A stretch of DNA of 36,972 nt from Acidimicrobiia bacterium (GCA_009694435.1 SHUY01000009.1:1-36972); one strand, 5' to 3'; positions 6,590 through 15,402 are shown, counted from the first letter of the stretch. Translations and numbers: made by a program. The notes: a model not told the origin generated them from the letters alone.

Positions 6590-7840
6590 ATGGACTCGGC
6601 TTTTGACGTTTTGGTGATTGGCGGCGGGCCTTCGGGGGCGTCCGCGGCCTACTGGCTGGCTGAGGCGGGGCATAAGGTTTTGGTGGTCGAGCGCAAGAAA
6701 TTCCCCCGCGAAAAGACCTGTGGCGACGGCCTCACCCCTCGAGCGGTGCGTCAACTCGAAGACATGGGGCTCGGAGGTCGATTGGCGGCCGAGTGTTTGC
6801 GCTACGACGGGTTGCGCTCGATTGCCCACGGAGTAACGCTCGAACTGGCTTGGCCCGAGCACCCCGATTTTCCCGCTTACGGCTACGTGGTGCGCCGGCG
6901 TGACCTCGACGAGATGGTGGCCGACATGGCGGTAAAAGCGGGCGCCACTTTGCGCGCGGGAGTCGAAGCGCTAGAGCCGATCATCGAAGAGGGATTGGTC
7001 TGCGGGGCCCAGGTGCGCGACACCGAAACCGACGAGATTTCCCAAGTGCGAGCTCGCTACGTAGTGGTGGCCGACGGATCGAATTCGCGCTTTGGCCGAG
7101 CACTGGGTACCAATCGCGACCGCACTTATCCGCTCGGCATGGCCGTGCGGGGATATTTTCGCAGCCCTCGCCACGCGGAACCGTGGATCGAAAGTCATCT
7201 TGACATCCGTGATCGCCACGGTGATCACTTGCCGGGCTACGGATGGATATTCCCCGTAGGTGACGGCACGGTAAATGTTGGTGTGGGTTTATTGTCAACT
7301 TTTTCGGGTTGGAAAGACATCAACACTTCGCACTTGATGGAAGCGTTTTGTGAAACCGCGCCCGCGTCGTGGGAAATCTCCCCCGAAACTTCGTGCGGAG
7401 CGCCAACGGGGGGGAAATTGCCCACCGGCTTGTCGGTTAAACCCGCCGTGGGTTCGAATTGGTTGAGCGTGGGCGACGCGGCCGGGACAGTCAATCCGTT
7501 CAATGGCGAGGGCATCTCGGTGGCTTACGAAACCGGGCGCATGGCGGCCGAAGTGATTGATGTCGCTCTGCGCACAGATAACCGTTTTGCTTTACAAGAC
7601 TACGAAGTGCGCCTACAAGAAACTTACGGGCTTTATTTCAAAGTGGCTCGACTGTTCGTAAAAGCGATCGGCAACCCCGCGGTGATGCGCGAACTGACTC
7701 GAGTCGGGTTCCGTAGCCGCTCACTTATGGAGTGGGTGCTGCGAATTATGGCCAATTTGTTGCGGCCCGATGAGATGGGCCCCGCGGAGTTGGCTTATCG
7801 GGCGATTGCCGGTGTGGTGGCGCTGGGGCCGAAGAAGTAA
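6590..7840 (+). CDS. Geranylgeranyl reductase family FAD-dependent oxidoreductase (probable menaquinone side-chain reductase)
   Basis: 416 residues from the ATG at 6590, which opens MDSAFDVLVIGGGPSG; an in-frame GTG at 6557 would add 11 residues with no clear ribosome site. The Rossmann motif GGGPSG (11-16) binds FAD. KTCGDGLTPRAV and GDAAGTVNPFNGEGI are the family-specific Cys-containing and second FAD motifs of geranylgeranyl reductases and MenJ. Members saturate isoprenoid double bonds of chlorophyll precursors, archaeal lipids or menaquinone. With no chlorophyll or archaeal lipid context and a quinone-dependent complex I directly downstream, menaquinone saturation is the likeliest role. 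The same neighbour order (reductase then nuoA) occurs in Streptomyces. It has its own candidate promoter and is separated from nuoA by 166 bases. Confidence 0.88.
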   Translation: MDSAFDVLVIGGGPSGASAAYWLAEAGHKVLVVERKKFPREKTCGDGLTPRAVRQLEDMGLGGRLAAECLRYDGLRSIAHGVTLELAWPEHPDFPAYGYVVRRRDLDEMVADMAVKAGATLRAGVEALEPIIEEGLVCGAQVRDTETDEISQVRARYVVVADGSNSRFGRALGTNRDRTYPLGMAVRGYFRSPRHAEPWIESHLDIRDRHGDHLPGYGWIFPVGDGTVNVGVGLLSTFSGWKDINTSHLMEAFCETAPASWEISPETSCGAPTGGKLPTGLSVKPAVGSNWLSVGDAAGTVNPFNGEGISVAYETGRMAAEVIDVALRTDNRFALQDYEVRLQETYGLYFKVARLFVKAIGNPAVMRELTRVGFRSRSLMEWVLRIMANLLRPDEMGPAELAYRAIAGVVALGPKK

Positions 7841-7865
7841 CGGCAAGATAGAGCATTTATTCCTA

Positions 7866-7961
7866 CCCTTGCCTTAAGGCGGGCTCCCTTGCTCGTTGGC
7901 GGGGGCGTTCCGATAGTCTGCCAATGCTCCCAAAACCCTTGGAGCGAATACGACTAAGGGT
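7866..7961. promoter_or_regulatory. Repeated CCCTTG motifs and hairpin upstream of nuoA1
   Basis: CCCTTG occurs at 7866, 7886 and 7936, that is, at offsets of 20 and 50 bases (whole numbers of helical turns), and the inverted core AAGGG at 7956. The palindrome GCCTTAAGGC (7871-7880) overlaps the first copy. ACCCTTGG (7935-7942) and CTAAGGGT (7954-7961) can form an eight-pair stem with an 11-base loop. The cluster sits in the only long gap before the 14-gene operon, so regulator binding or a leader structure is plausible. No convincing -35/-10 pair was found. Confidence 0.35.
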
Positions 7962-7962
7962 G

Positions 7963-7972
7963 CCCCTAGGGG
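7963..7972. repeat. Perfect 10-base palindrome CCCCTAGGGG before nuoA1
   Basis: CCCCTAGGGG is followed by GG and the A-rich TAAAAAATAAT. GC-rich dyad followed by A/T-rich sequence on the plus strand is not a T-run, so it does not read as an intrinsic terminator for the reductase gene in this orientation. Confidence 0.4.
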
Positions 7973-7995
7973 GGTAAAAAATAATTGGTCATAAC

Positions 7996-8000
7996 GGAGG
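7996..8000 (+). promoter_or_regulatory. Strong Shine-Dalgarno (GGAGG) fixing the GTG start of nuoA1
   Basis: GGAGG ends six bases before GTG at 8007. This spacing is ideal and selects the GTG as start of the first gene of the operon. Confidence 0.85.
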
Positions 8001-8006
8001 AATCGG

Positions 8007-8462
8007 GTGAATCAATACCTACCAATCTTGGCGATGATCATCTTGGTCATTCTTTTTGCCGGGTTGTCCTTCGTCGCTTCTAAGTTGTTAGGCCCGCGTC
8101 GACCTACTTCGGCCAAGCAAGCGGCTTACGAATGTGGAATTGTTCCTGAAGTCGAACCGGTCGAACGTTTCCCGGTGAAGTTTTATTTAATCGCGATGGC
8201 GTTCATTGTTCTTGATGTCGAAATTATTTTCTTGTATCCGCTAACTACAATTTTGCGCCCCCTCGGTGCGTACGGATTATTCGCCGCCGGAACTTTTTTG
8301 CTTGTGTTGTTGGTTCCTTTCGGTTATCTCTTGTCTACGGGCGCATTGGCCTGGGGTTCGGTGCAACAAGTTATGGAACGCGTTAGCGGGAGCGTTTTGC
8401 GCGCTACGGGCAAAACTGGTCGCGACGGACTCGACCCCGAGGCAACTCAGGAAGCAGCCTAA
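8007..8462 (+). CDS. nuoA: NADH-quinone oxidoreductase subunit A (complex I-1)
   Basis: 151 residues, three-helix membrane subunit at the quinone-module/membrane-arm junction. AYECGIVPEVEP carries Cys43 at the position of the redox-sensitive ND3 Cys of mammalian complex I, and VLDVEIIFLYP is the conserved acidic segment of helix 2. The C-terminal 30 residues are a hydrophilic extension beyond the usual family length of about 120-135. First gene of the 14-gene operon; its stop abuts the nuoB ATG directly. Confidence 0.96.
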   Translation: MNQYLPILAMIILVILFAGLSFVASKLLGPRRPTSAKQAAYECGIVPEVEPVERFPVKFYLIAMAFIVLDVEIIFLYPLTTILRPLGAYGLFAAGTFLLVLLVPFGYLLSTGALAWGSVQQVMERVSGSVLRATGKTGRDGLDPEATQEAA

Positions 8463-9023
8463 ATGGGTCTCGAACAAGTACCGCATAATTTCCTCACCGG
8501 CCGCCTCGAAGATTTAGTTCGCTGGGCGCGTCGCAACTCAGTATGGCCAGCTACTTTTGGTTTGGCTTGCTGCGCGATTGAGATGATGGCCACCGGTGCT
8601 GCTCATTACGACCAAGCGCGTTTTGGTATGGAAGTTTTTCGCGCCAGCCCGCGGCAAGCCGACCTCATGATTGTGGCGGGGCGAGTAAGTCAAAAAATGG
8701 CTCCGGTATTACGCCAGGTCTACGACCAGATGGTCGAACCCAAATGGGTCATCTCCATGGGCGTGTGTGCCAGTAGCGGCGGAATGTTCAATAACTACGC
8801 CCTGGTTCAAGGGGTTGACCAAATCGTTCCGGTCGATGTTTATGTCCCGGGCTGCCCGCCGGGCCCCGAAACTTTGCTCCACGGGATCCTTACTTTGCAC
8901 GAAGAGATTCGCACCGGCGCCATTATGAAGCGTCGAGGACCGGGTAAAGGGGCGGGAATTCAGATCGACAACATCGACGGCGTAACTGGTTCGGTTCGAC
9001 CGGTAACGATAACGAGTTCGTAG
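8463..9023 (+). CDS. nuoB: NADH-quinone oxidoreductase subunit B (complex I-1)
   Basis: 186 residues. Holds terminal cluster N2, which reduces quinone. Ligands are C36 and C37 ([10 protein letters not shown]), C102 (GVCASSGG) and C131 (GCPPGPE), all present. No base separates it from nuoA, and nuoC follows after two bases. The C-terminal 35 residues are polar and variable. Works with NuoD to form the quinone site. Confidence 0.97.
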   Translation: MGLEQVPHNFLTGRLEDLVRWARRNSVWPATFGLACCAIEMMATGAAHYDQARFGMEVFRASPRQADLMIVAGRVSQKMAPVLRQVYDQMVEPKWVISMGVCASSGGMFNNYALVQGVDQIVPVDVYVPGCPPGPETLLHGILTLHEEIRTGAIMKRRGPGKGAGIQIDNIDGVTGSVRPVTITSS

Positions 9024-9025
9024 CC

Positions 9026-9580
9026 ATGGCTGATAACGAAATCACCGATGCGCCCGCGCCCGCCGCGCCGGTTATTGCCGATGAAATAGCTGCCGCAGTA
9101 GTCGAAAAGTTTCCCACCGCGATTTTTAACGATTCTCACGGTCAGCCCGTTCTTTATGTCGAACGGTCGGACTGGCACGCAATAGCGGAGTTTTTGCGTA
9201 ATGAACAGCGCTTCACTCAATGCATGGATGTAACTGCGGTTGATCATCTGGTCGACGAAACTCGGCTAGTTATTGCCGGAGTAACTCCTGAGCGTTTTGA
9301 GGTAGTGGCTAATTTTCTCTCGCACCCTCGCAATCGTCGCCTGCGCATAATTGCCCAAGTTCCCGAAACCGATACTGAAATTGCCAGTCTCACTGATTTG
9401 TATCCGGGCACCAACTTCCCCGAGCGTGAAACTTTTGATCTTTTCGGTATTACTTTTCTCTCGCACCCCGATCTCACCCGAATTCTTTTGCCCGACGAAT
9501 GGGTGGGTTACCCGCTGCGTAAAGACGATGCGATAGCGCGCATACCGGTCACATTTAAAGGCGACCCGGGGCCGCAATGA
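9026..9580 (+). CDS. nuoC: NADH-quinone oxidoreductase subunit C (complex I-1)
   Basis: 184 residues, 30 kDa-type peripheral-arm subunit without cofactors that binds NuoD. The family signature is visible as NFPERETFDLFGITFLSHPD and, near the end, GYPLRKDD. An Ala/Pro-rich segment of about 20 residues precedes the conserved domain. Stop overlaps the nuoD start (ATGA), so the two are translationally coupled, fitting their tight association (fused as NuoCD in E. coli). Confidence 0.96.
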   Translation: MADNEITDAPAPAAPVIADEIAAAVVEKFPTAIFNDSHGQPVLYVERSDWHAIAEFLRNEQRFTQCMDVTAVDHLVDETRLVIAGVTPERFEVVANFLSHPRNRRLRIIAQVPETDTEIASLTDLYPGTNFPERETFDLFGITFLSHPDLTRILLPDEWVGYPLRKDDAIARIPVTFKGDPGPQ

Positions 9581-10869
9581 GCGAAGAGATTCTCACCACC
9601 GACCCCGAGCAGATTCGTCTCGCCCATCAAACCGGCGAAGGCGCGCAAGAACTCAAACCCCAAGCCCGCGACGTGGTACTCACCGGCGGGCTTTGGCCCG
9701 AAGACGATGCCACCACGATCATCAACATGGGCCCCCAACACCCTTCTACCCACGGGGTTTTACGGATCATGCTCGAACTCGACGGTGAAACCGTACTGCG
9801 GGTCAAGCCCGTGGTGGGTTATTTGCACACGGGAATGGAAAAAACTGGCGAAGAACTCACTTATGTGCAGGGCGCGACCAACGTCACTCGCATGGACTAC
9901 GTGTCGCCTCTTTCTAACGAGTTGGTGTGGTCATTAGCGGTGGAAAAATTGCTCGGCGTAGAAGTTCCTCCTCGGGCAGTGTGGATGCGAATGATGCTGG
10001 TCGAACTAAACCGCATGGCATCACACCTTTTGTTTCAGGCTACTAACGGAATGGACATGGCCGCCCTGTCGATGATGATTTACGGCTGGCGCGAACGGGA
10101 AGAAGTTTTACGTCTGATCGAAATGATCACTGGCTTGCGCATGAACAACAACTTCATTCGTCCGAGCGGGGTCGCGGCCGATCTTCCGGCCGGCTGGGAT
10201 AGCGAAACTCTTAAAGTTTGTGATTTGGTCGAAGCCGGAGTGCAAGAGTATTCGGCCTTGCTCAACGAAAACCCAATTTGGATCGAGCGCTTAAGCGGAG
10301 TGGGAGTTATTAATACCGAACAGGCTTTGGGTCTCGGAATTACTGGACCGATTTTGCGCTCTACCGGGTTTGCGTGGGACTTGCGCAAGGCTCAACCGTA
10401 TCTTGCCTACGACGAAGTTGATTTTGATGTTATCTACACGCAAAACGGCGACTGCTACGACCGGTTTTCTATCCGGCTGTACGAAATTCTTGAATCGGTT
10501 AAAATTGTGCGCCAGTGCGTTGAGAAAATGCCGACCGGCGATTACCGCACCCAAGACCCCAAGATCACGCCGCCGCCGCGTACGCGTATCAATGAGTCGA
10601 TGGAGGCCCTTATCCATCACTTCAAGTTGTTCACCGAAGGCTTCCGGGTTCCGGCCGGCGAAACCTATGTCGCGATTGAGTCACCCCGAGGCGAGATCGG
10701 TTGTTATCTAACCGCCGACGGCACGGCCAAGCCGGCACGGATGCATATTCGGGGTCCGTCGTTTTACAACTTGCAGTCGCTTTCGACTATGGCCGAAGGT
10801 TCGTTAGTAGCCGACACCGTGGCCGTCATCTCCAGTATCGACCCCATCTTGGGGGAGGTGGATCGCTAG
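9577..10869 (+). CDS. nuoD: NADH-quinone oxidoreductase subunit D (complex I-1)
   Basis: 430 residues, 49 kDa-type subunit that forms the quinone pocket with NuoB. GPQHPSTHG (52-60) supplies the two conserved His residues, and Tyr108 in RMDYVS is the quinone headgroup Tyr (Tyr87 in Thermus). At the position of mammalian NDUFS2 Arg85, in GYLHTG, this protein has Thr85, as Thermus does. The C-terminus ends in the conserved GEVDR. The N-terminal 45 residues are a polar extension. The stop codon shares its last base with the GTG of nuoE. Confidence 0.97.
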   Translation: MSEEILTTDPEQIRLAHQTGEGAQELKPQARDVVLTGGLWPEDDATTIINMGPQHPSTHGVLRIMLELDGETVLRVKPVVGYLHTGMEKTGEELTYVQGATNVTRMDYVSPLSNELVWSLAVEKLLGVEVPPRAVWMRMMLVELNRMASHLLFQATNGMDMAALSMMIYGWREREEVLRLIEMITGLRMNNNFIRPSGVAADLPAGWDSETLKVCDLVEAGVQEYSALLNENPIWIERLSGVGVINTEQALGLGITGPILRSTGFAWDLRKAQPYLAYDEVDFDVIYTQNGDCYDRFSIRLYEILESVKIVRQCVEKMPTGDYRTQDPKITPPPRTRINESMEALIHHFKLFTEGFRVPAGETYVAIESPRGEIGCYLTADGTAKPARMHIRGPSFYNLQSLSTMAEGSLVADTVAVISSIDPILGEVDR

Positions 10870-11366
10870 TGGGCTTCACCGACGAAGACCGGGTAAGAGC
10901 GCGCGCCATTATCGATCGTTACCCTCACGCCAAGTCGGCGATGTTGCCCCTTCTTCTTTTGGCCCAAGATCGTGACGGTTGGGTGACGCCCGAAGCGATG
11001 GAAGAAATTGCGGTTTGGCTTGGCACCACACCCGCTTTGGTGCTCGGTACCTGTTCGTTTTACACCATGCTCAAACGCGAACCGGTTGGTGACTTAGTGG
11101 TGTCGGTGTGCACCAATATTGCCTGCTTAGTCAATCGAGGCCCTGAGTTGCTGGACGGTTTACGCAGTCGTTACGAAGGCGACACCGCCATCATGGTCGA
11201 AGAAGTTGAATGCATCGCGGCCTGCGACCGGGCGCCGGCAATTCAGATCAATTACGAATACTACGGTCCGGTCGACACTACGGCCGCGGTAGACATTATC
11301 GAGCAGTATCGCAGTGGCGCCCTGCAGGCGCGCACTATTTCTGGTTCATCACGGGGAGCGAAATAA
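10869..11366 (+). CDS. nuoE: NADH-quinone oxidoreductase subunit E (complex I-1)
   Basis: 165 residues from GTG at 10869, chosen because GGGGGAGG (10851-10858) lies ten bases upstream and the homology begins at FTDEDRVRARAII; upstream in-frame starts would run far into nuoD. 24 kDa-type subunit carrying [2Fe-2S] cluster N1a: C81 and C86 (CTNIAC) with C115 and C119 (CIAAC). The stretch between the pairs is 28 residues, about seven shorter than in E. coli NuoE. Overlaps nuoD and nuoF by one base each. Confidence 0.95.
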   Translation: MGFTDEDRVRARAIIDRYPHAKSAMLPLLLLAQDRDGWVTPEAMEEIAVWLGTTPALVLGTCSFYTMLKREPVGDLVVSVCTNIACLVNRGPELLDGLRSRYEGDTAIMVEEVECIAACDRAPAIQINYEYYGPVDTTAAVDIIEQYRSGALQARTISGSSRGAK

Positions 11367-12688
11367 TGGCAATTGAAGAAACTCGAATAGTCACTAAGTT
11401 TTTGCGCGATCGCCCGCAAGACTCGTGGGAGTACGCAGTCGCGCGTGAACACAACCAGGCCTACAGCGCGCTCGAAGCCGCCCTAAAGCGTGATCCAAAT
11501 GAACTTATTGAAGAAGTCAAAACTTCGGGCCTGCGTGGTCGCGGCGGGGCGGGCTTTAGTACCGGGCAAAAGTGGTCGTTTTTGCCTGCGGGGGTGTTTC
11601 CGCGGTACTTGGCGATTAACGCTGACGAGGGTGAGCCGTCAACGTTTAAAGACCACATGCTCATTGAAGGCGACCCTCATCAACTCATCGAAGGGACCAT
11701 AATCTCGGCCTTCGCGATTGGCGCCCACCACGCGTTTATCTACATCCGGGGTGAGTTTGCCTTAGGTACCGAGCGTTTAGAAGCTGCGGTAGCAGAAGCG
11801 TATAAAAACGGTTACCTCGGTAAAGACATTCTTGGTTCGGGTTTTGATCTCGAACTCATCGTGCACCAAGGCGCGGGTTGTTACATCGCTGGTGACGAAA
11901 CGGGGTTGCTTTCGAGCCTCGAAGGTGAACGAGCGATGCCACGCATTAAGCCGCCGTTTCCGGCGGTTCAAGGATTATTTGCGGCCCCGACGGTAGTCAA
12001 CAATGTCGAAACTATTTCGAATATTCCGCACATTGTGCGCAAGGGCGGCGAGTGGTACGCCAGCATGGGAGTCAACAAATCAACCGGTACGCGTATATTT
12101 TCGGTGTCGGGCATGGTCGAGCGCCCGGGTAATTACGAAATCGAATTAGGTATGAGTTTTCGTGACTTGATTGAAGGTTTGGCGGGCGGAGTGCGCGGCG
12201 GCCGACCGATGCAGTTCTTTATTCCCGGTGGCGCGTCGGCCCCGTGGTTATTGCCGGAACACCTAGACGAGCCGCTCGATATGGATCGGGCTAGTGAATT
12301 GCGCACGATGTTGGGTTCGGGATCAATCATGGCGTTCGACGACACCGTCGACCCGTTGTTGGTGTCGTGGCGACTGGCTCGTTTTTTTGCTCACGAGTCG
12401 TGCGGTAAGTGCACGCCGTGTCGCGAGGGTTCGAGTTGGATTGAAAAAGTTCTTTACCGCATGACCAATGGCCTCGGGCGCCCCGACGATCTCGATCTGC
12501 TGCTTGATTTTGGTAGCAACATCGTGCCTGGTCTCAACGCACCCTTTGCCCAAACCACGATTTGCGCTTTGGGTCCTTCGACGATGAGCCACGTAGTGAG
12601 TCTGGACCGCTGCTTCGGCGCCGAAATTCGAGCGCGGTTACAAAAAGACTTCGATAAGCGCCGCTCGTTGGAGGTGACTCCTGCGTGA
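11366..12688 (+). CDS. nuoF: NADH-quinone oxidoreductase subunit F, NADH-binding (complex I-1)
   Basis: 440 residues from the ATG at 11366 (TAATG overlap with nuoE); a longer in-frame reading starting inside nuoE has no homology before MAIEETRIV. Binds NADH and FMN: GLRGRGGAGF (55-64) is the FMN/NADH loop and AGDETGLLSSLEG the second nucleotide-site motif. Cluster N3 ligands are C346, C349, C352 (SCGKCTPC) and C400 (TTICALG). The usual GEET is GDET here; the second Glu, which contacts NADH, is kept. Overlaps nuoG by four bases. Confidence 0.97.
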   Translation: MAIEETRIVTKFLRDRPQDSWEYAVAREHNQAYSALEAALKRDPNELIEEVKTSGLRGRGGAGFSTGQKWSFLPAGVFPRYLAINADEGEPSTFKDHMLIEGDPHQLIEGTIISAFAIGAHHAFIYIRGEFALGTERLEAAVAEAYKNGYLGKDILGSGFDLELIVHQGAGCYIAGDETGLLSSLEGERAMPRIKPPFPAVQGLFAAPTVVNNVETISNIPHIVRKGGEWYASMGVNKSTGTRIFSVSGMVERPGNYEIELGMSFRDLIEGLAGGVRGGRPMQFFIPGGASAPWLLPEHLDEPLDMDRASELRTMLGSGSIMAFDDTVDPLLVSWRLARFFAHESCGKCTPCREGSSWIEKVLYRMTNGLGRPDDLDLLLDFGSNIVPGLNAPFAQTTICALGPSTMSHVVSLDRCFGAEIRARLQKDFDKRRSLEVTPA

Positions 12689-15402
12689 GTTCAGTACCTA
12701 TTAGCCAGTGGCCGTCGGAGTACAAATATTCCGCTCCCGTAGCGGGCGACACGGAAATGGTGAACGTCACCATTGACGGAGTTGAAGTCCAAGCCCCCCG
12801 GGGCGAACTACTGATCAAGGTTGCGCAGGATTACGGCACTTACATTCCAAGATTTTGTTACCACGAGCGCATGAAGCCGGTCGGTATGTGTCGAATGTGT
12901 TTGGTCGAAGTCGAAGGAATGCGTGGCCTGCAAATTAGTTGTGCGACACCAGTTGTCGAAGGAATGGTGGTAACTACTCAATCGCCCGATGTAAAAGAAG
13001 CCCAAGACGGCGTGTTGGAGTTTTTGCTCATCAACCATCCTCTCGACTGCCCAGTATGTGACCGCGGCGGGGAGTGCCCCCTCCAAGACCAGACTTTGGC
13101 TTTTGGTCCGGGCGAATCTCGCTTCGTTGAAGAGAAGCGTCACTTCGAAAAGCCCATTCCGATTAGCGATTTGGTGTTACTCGACCGCGAGCGCTGCATT
13201 CAGTGCGGGCGTTGTACGCGTTTCGCCGCCGAAGTCGCGGGTGACCCCCTCATCGATTTCGGGGGGCGGGGCTCATCGACTGAGGTCATCACTTACCCGG
13301 GCGCACCGTTTTCGTCGTACTTTTCCGGCAACGTGGTGCAGATTTGTCCTGTCGGCGCGCTGACCGCCCGCTCGTACCGATTTAAGGCGCGCCCGTGGGA
13401 CTTAAGCGCGGTAGAAACTTCGTGTCAGTCCTGTTCGGTGGGTTGTCGCGGGGTGCTCGATTCGGCGTCAAACCGTTTGGTGCGGTTCTTGGGGGTTGAT
13501 TCCGAGCCGGTTAACCACGGCTGGCTGTGCGACAAAGGGCGTTACGGCTACGAATGGGTGCACGCAAAAGATCGTTTGAATATTCCTTTGGTCGCCCGCG
13601 GGGGAGGTTTAGTCCCCGAGTCGTGGCCGCAAGCCCTTGAGTTAGCAACTTCAGTAATCCGAGATGTGTTCGATAAGCACGGTGCGAAGGCCATCGGCGT
13701 GTTGGGCGGCGCGCAAGGAACGAACGAAGACGCGTACGCGTGGGCTCGTTTGGCCAAAGGGGTCATTGGTACCGACAATGTTGACGCTCAACTAGGGGAC
13801 GGCTTGCCCGCCGAAGTGGTTATCGGCATGGAGCGTGCGACTATTGCCGATCTTGATAGTGCCCGCGCGATTGTTTTGTTGGGACCAGATCTAAAAGAAG
13901 AACTCCCAGTGCTTTATTTGCGGGTGCGCCGCGCCGCGGTTGACCTAGGTGTGCCGCTAGTCGACATTGGCGCTTCTAACACCGGCCTTACTCCTTACGC
14001 TCAAGCAGTACTGAGGCACTTGCCCGGCGACCCCGAAGCGGTGACCGAAAAGTTGGCTGCGGCCTTAGCCGGCCAACCCACCCGGCCCGACGAGTTGCGC
14101 CCACTGCTCGAAGCCATTGATAAGCGGGCGTTAATCCAAAAAGAGGGCCCCGTAGTTGTGGTTTTAGGCCGTTCCTCAGTGGCCGAAGCGGCTGACGCCA
14201 CGGTGCGAGCGGCGGCGATTTTGGCTCAGGCGGGTATTTCCGCCAAATTCCTTTCCGCTTTACCAACCGCCAATGTTCACGGTGCTCTTGACTTGGGTCT
14301 TGCCCCCGGGTTTTTGCCTGGCCGAGTAACTCTTGCTGCGGGGCGCGACGAGTTAGCCAAAACCTGGGCACGAGTTCCAGAAGAACAAGGTCTGGGTGCG
14401 GCCAAAATTTTGGCCAACGCCGCCGGTGGAGAAATAAAACTGCTGGTGTTGTTGAATTGCGACCCCATCGCCGATTTCCCCGACGGTCAATTAGCGAAAG
14501 ACGCGCTTAAAAATGTTGAGCATGTAATTAGTCTCAACTCGTTTACTAACGAAAGTATGCGCCACGCCGATGTGGTGTTCCCAATAACGGTATGGGGTGA
14601 ACAACGCGGCAGCATTAGTAACATCGAAGGTCGAGTGGCACGTCTCGGGCGCAAGATAACGCCCGACGGATCGACGATGGAACCGTGGCGCATTGCTACC
14701 GAACTCGCGGCGCGCCTCGGGCACGAGATGGATCTTGAATCGTTTACCGAAGTACAAGACGAAATCGCTCAAGTAGCGCCGGCTTTCGTGGGCGTTGATT
14801 CGAAACTCATCAGTTGGGCGCGCGACGGGGCGGTATTGCCCGTGGCCGACCACGCCGCGGAAATAACTTTGGCTCTCTCTAGCCTTGATCAGAACAAGCG
14901 ATCAGCCGGAGTCTCGTGGGAGCCGATCCCGACGAGCGGCGAAGACACGCCCGGCAACGGTGCAGTGCCTCCGGCGGTCATTTCTCCTCCTCGCCCTGCC
15001 CAGGCGTTGTATTCGTGGGCTAAGCAAGCGCCCGAACGCACCGCCGCACTAGCCGACTCGTATTCATTGCGCTTAGTGGCGAGCCGCACTCTTTACGGCA
15101 ACGATTTAATTACCACCCAATCGCCATCGTTGGCCCGTTTGGCCACCGTTACCGCGCAACTTCGAGTTAACGAGCGCGAGCGCGACCGACTTGGCGTGGC
15201 CGATGGAGAAGTAGTGCGAGTGATATCAAGCCGTTCATCGATTGAGTTACCGCTCGTAGTTGACCCGAGTGTCCCTGAGCGAGTGGCGTTGGTGGCCATT
15301 AACCGCGACGCTCCCGGTGCTTCCGATTTAGTTGATATAAACGAGTCGGTTACCGATTTACGGATTGAAACATTGTCTAAGCCCGTGATTAAAGAATCAT
15401 GA
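12685..15402 (+). CDS. nuoG: NADH-quinone oxidoreductase subunit G (complex I-1)
   Basis: 905 residues, 75 kDa-type subunit. Four Fe-S sites are intact: N1b (C58, C69, C72, C86), N5 (H118, C122, C125, C131), N4 (C171, C174, C177, C221) and the off-path cluster N7 with exact CxxCxxxCx27C (C247, C250, C254, C282), which marks the bacterial long NuoG type. A molybdopterin-oxidoreductase-like domain without obvious cofactor function follows, and a C-terminal domain resembling the dinucleotide-binding end of formate dehydrogenase alpha subunits (about 790-900). The GTG start overlaps nuoF; Met25 (12757) is an alternative start because residues 1-24 are not conserved-looking. Confidence 0.96.
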   Translation: MSSVPISQWPSEYKYSAPVAGDTEMVNVTIDGVEVQAPRGELLIKVAQDYGTYIPRFCYHERMKPVGMCRMCLVEVEGMRGLQISCATPVVEGMVVTTQSPDVKEAQDGVLEFLLINHPLDCPVCDRGGECPLQDQTLAFGPGESRFVEEKRHFEKPIPISDLVLLDRERCIQCGRCTRFAAEVAGDPLIDFGGRGSSTEVITYPGAPFSSYFSGNVVQICPVGALTARSYRFKARPWDLSAVETSCQSCSVGCRGVLDSASNRLVRFLGVDSEPVNHGWLCDKGRYGYEWVHAKDRLNIPLVARGGGLVPESWPQALELATSVIRDVFDKHGAKAIGVLGGAQGTNEDAYAWARLAKGVIGTDNVDAQLGDGLPAEVVIGMERATIADLDSARAIVLLGPDLKEELPVLYLRVRRAAVDLGVPLVDIGASNTGLTPYAQAVLRHLPGDPEAVTEKLAAALAGQPTRPDELRPLLEAIDKRALIQKEGPVVVVLGRSSVAEAADATVRAAAILAQAGISAKFLSALPTANVHGALDLGLAPGFLPGRVTLAAGRDELAKTWARVPEEQGLGAAKILANAAGGEIKLLVLLNCDPIADFPDGQLAKDALKNVEHVISLNSFTNESMRHADVVFPITVWGEQRGSISNIEGRVARLGRKITPDGSTMEPWRIATELAARLGHEMDLESFTEVQDEIAQVAPAFVGVDSKLISWARDGAVLPVADHAAEITLALSSLDQNKRSAGVSWEPIPTSGEDTPGNGAVPPAVISPPRPAQALYSWAKQAPERTAALADSYSLRLVASRTLYGNDLITTQSPSLARLATVTAQLRVNERERDRLGVADGEVVRVISSRSSIELPLVVDPSVPERVALVAINRDAPGASDLVDINESVTDLRIETLSKPVIKES

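Noticed and set aside
7963-7984. Intrinsic terminator for the FAD reductase gene (CCCCTAGGGG then A-rich tract)
   Set aside because: A plus-strand terminator needs a T-run after the stem, but here the stem is followed by G and A residues, and the stem has no loop as drawn.
10701-10868. N-terminal extension of NuoE within nuoD
   Set aside because: The GTG at 10869 has a strong ribosome site at 10851-10858; the extension has no NuoE similarity.
11210-11365. N-terminal extension of NuoF reaching into nuoE
   Set aside because: The ATG at 11366 overlaps the nuoE stop in the usual way and begins the conserved protein; the upstream part is an out-of-frame reading of nuoE.
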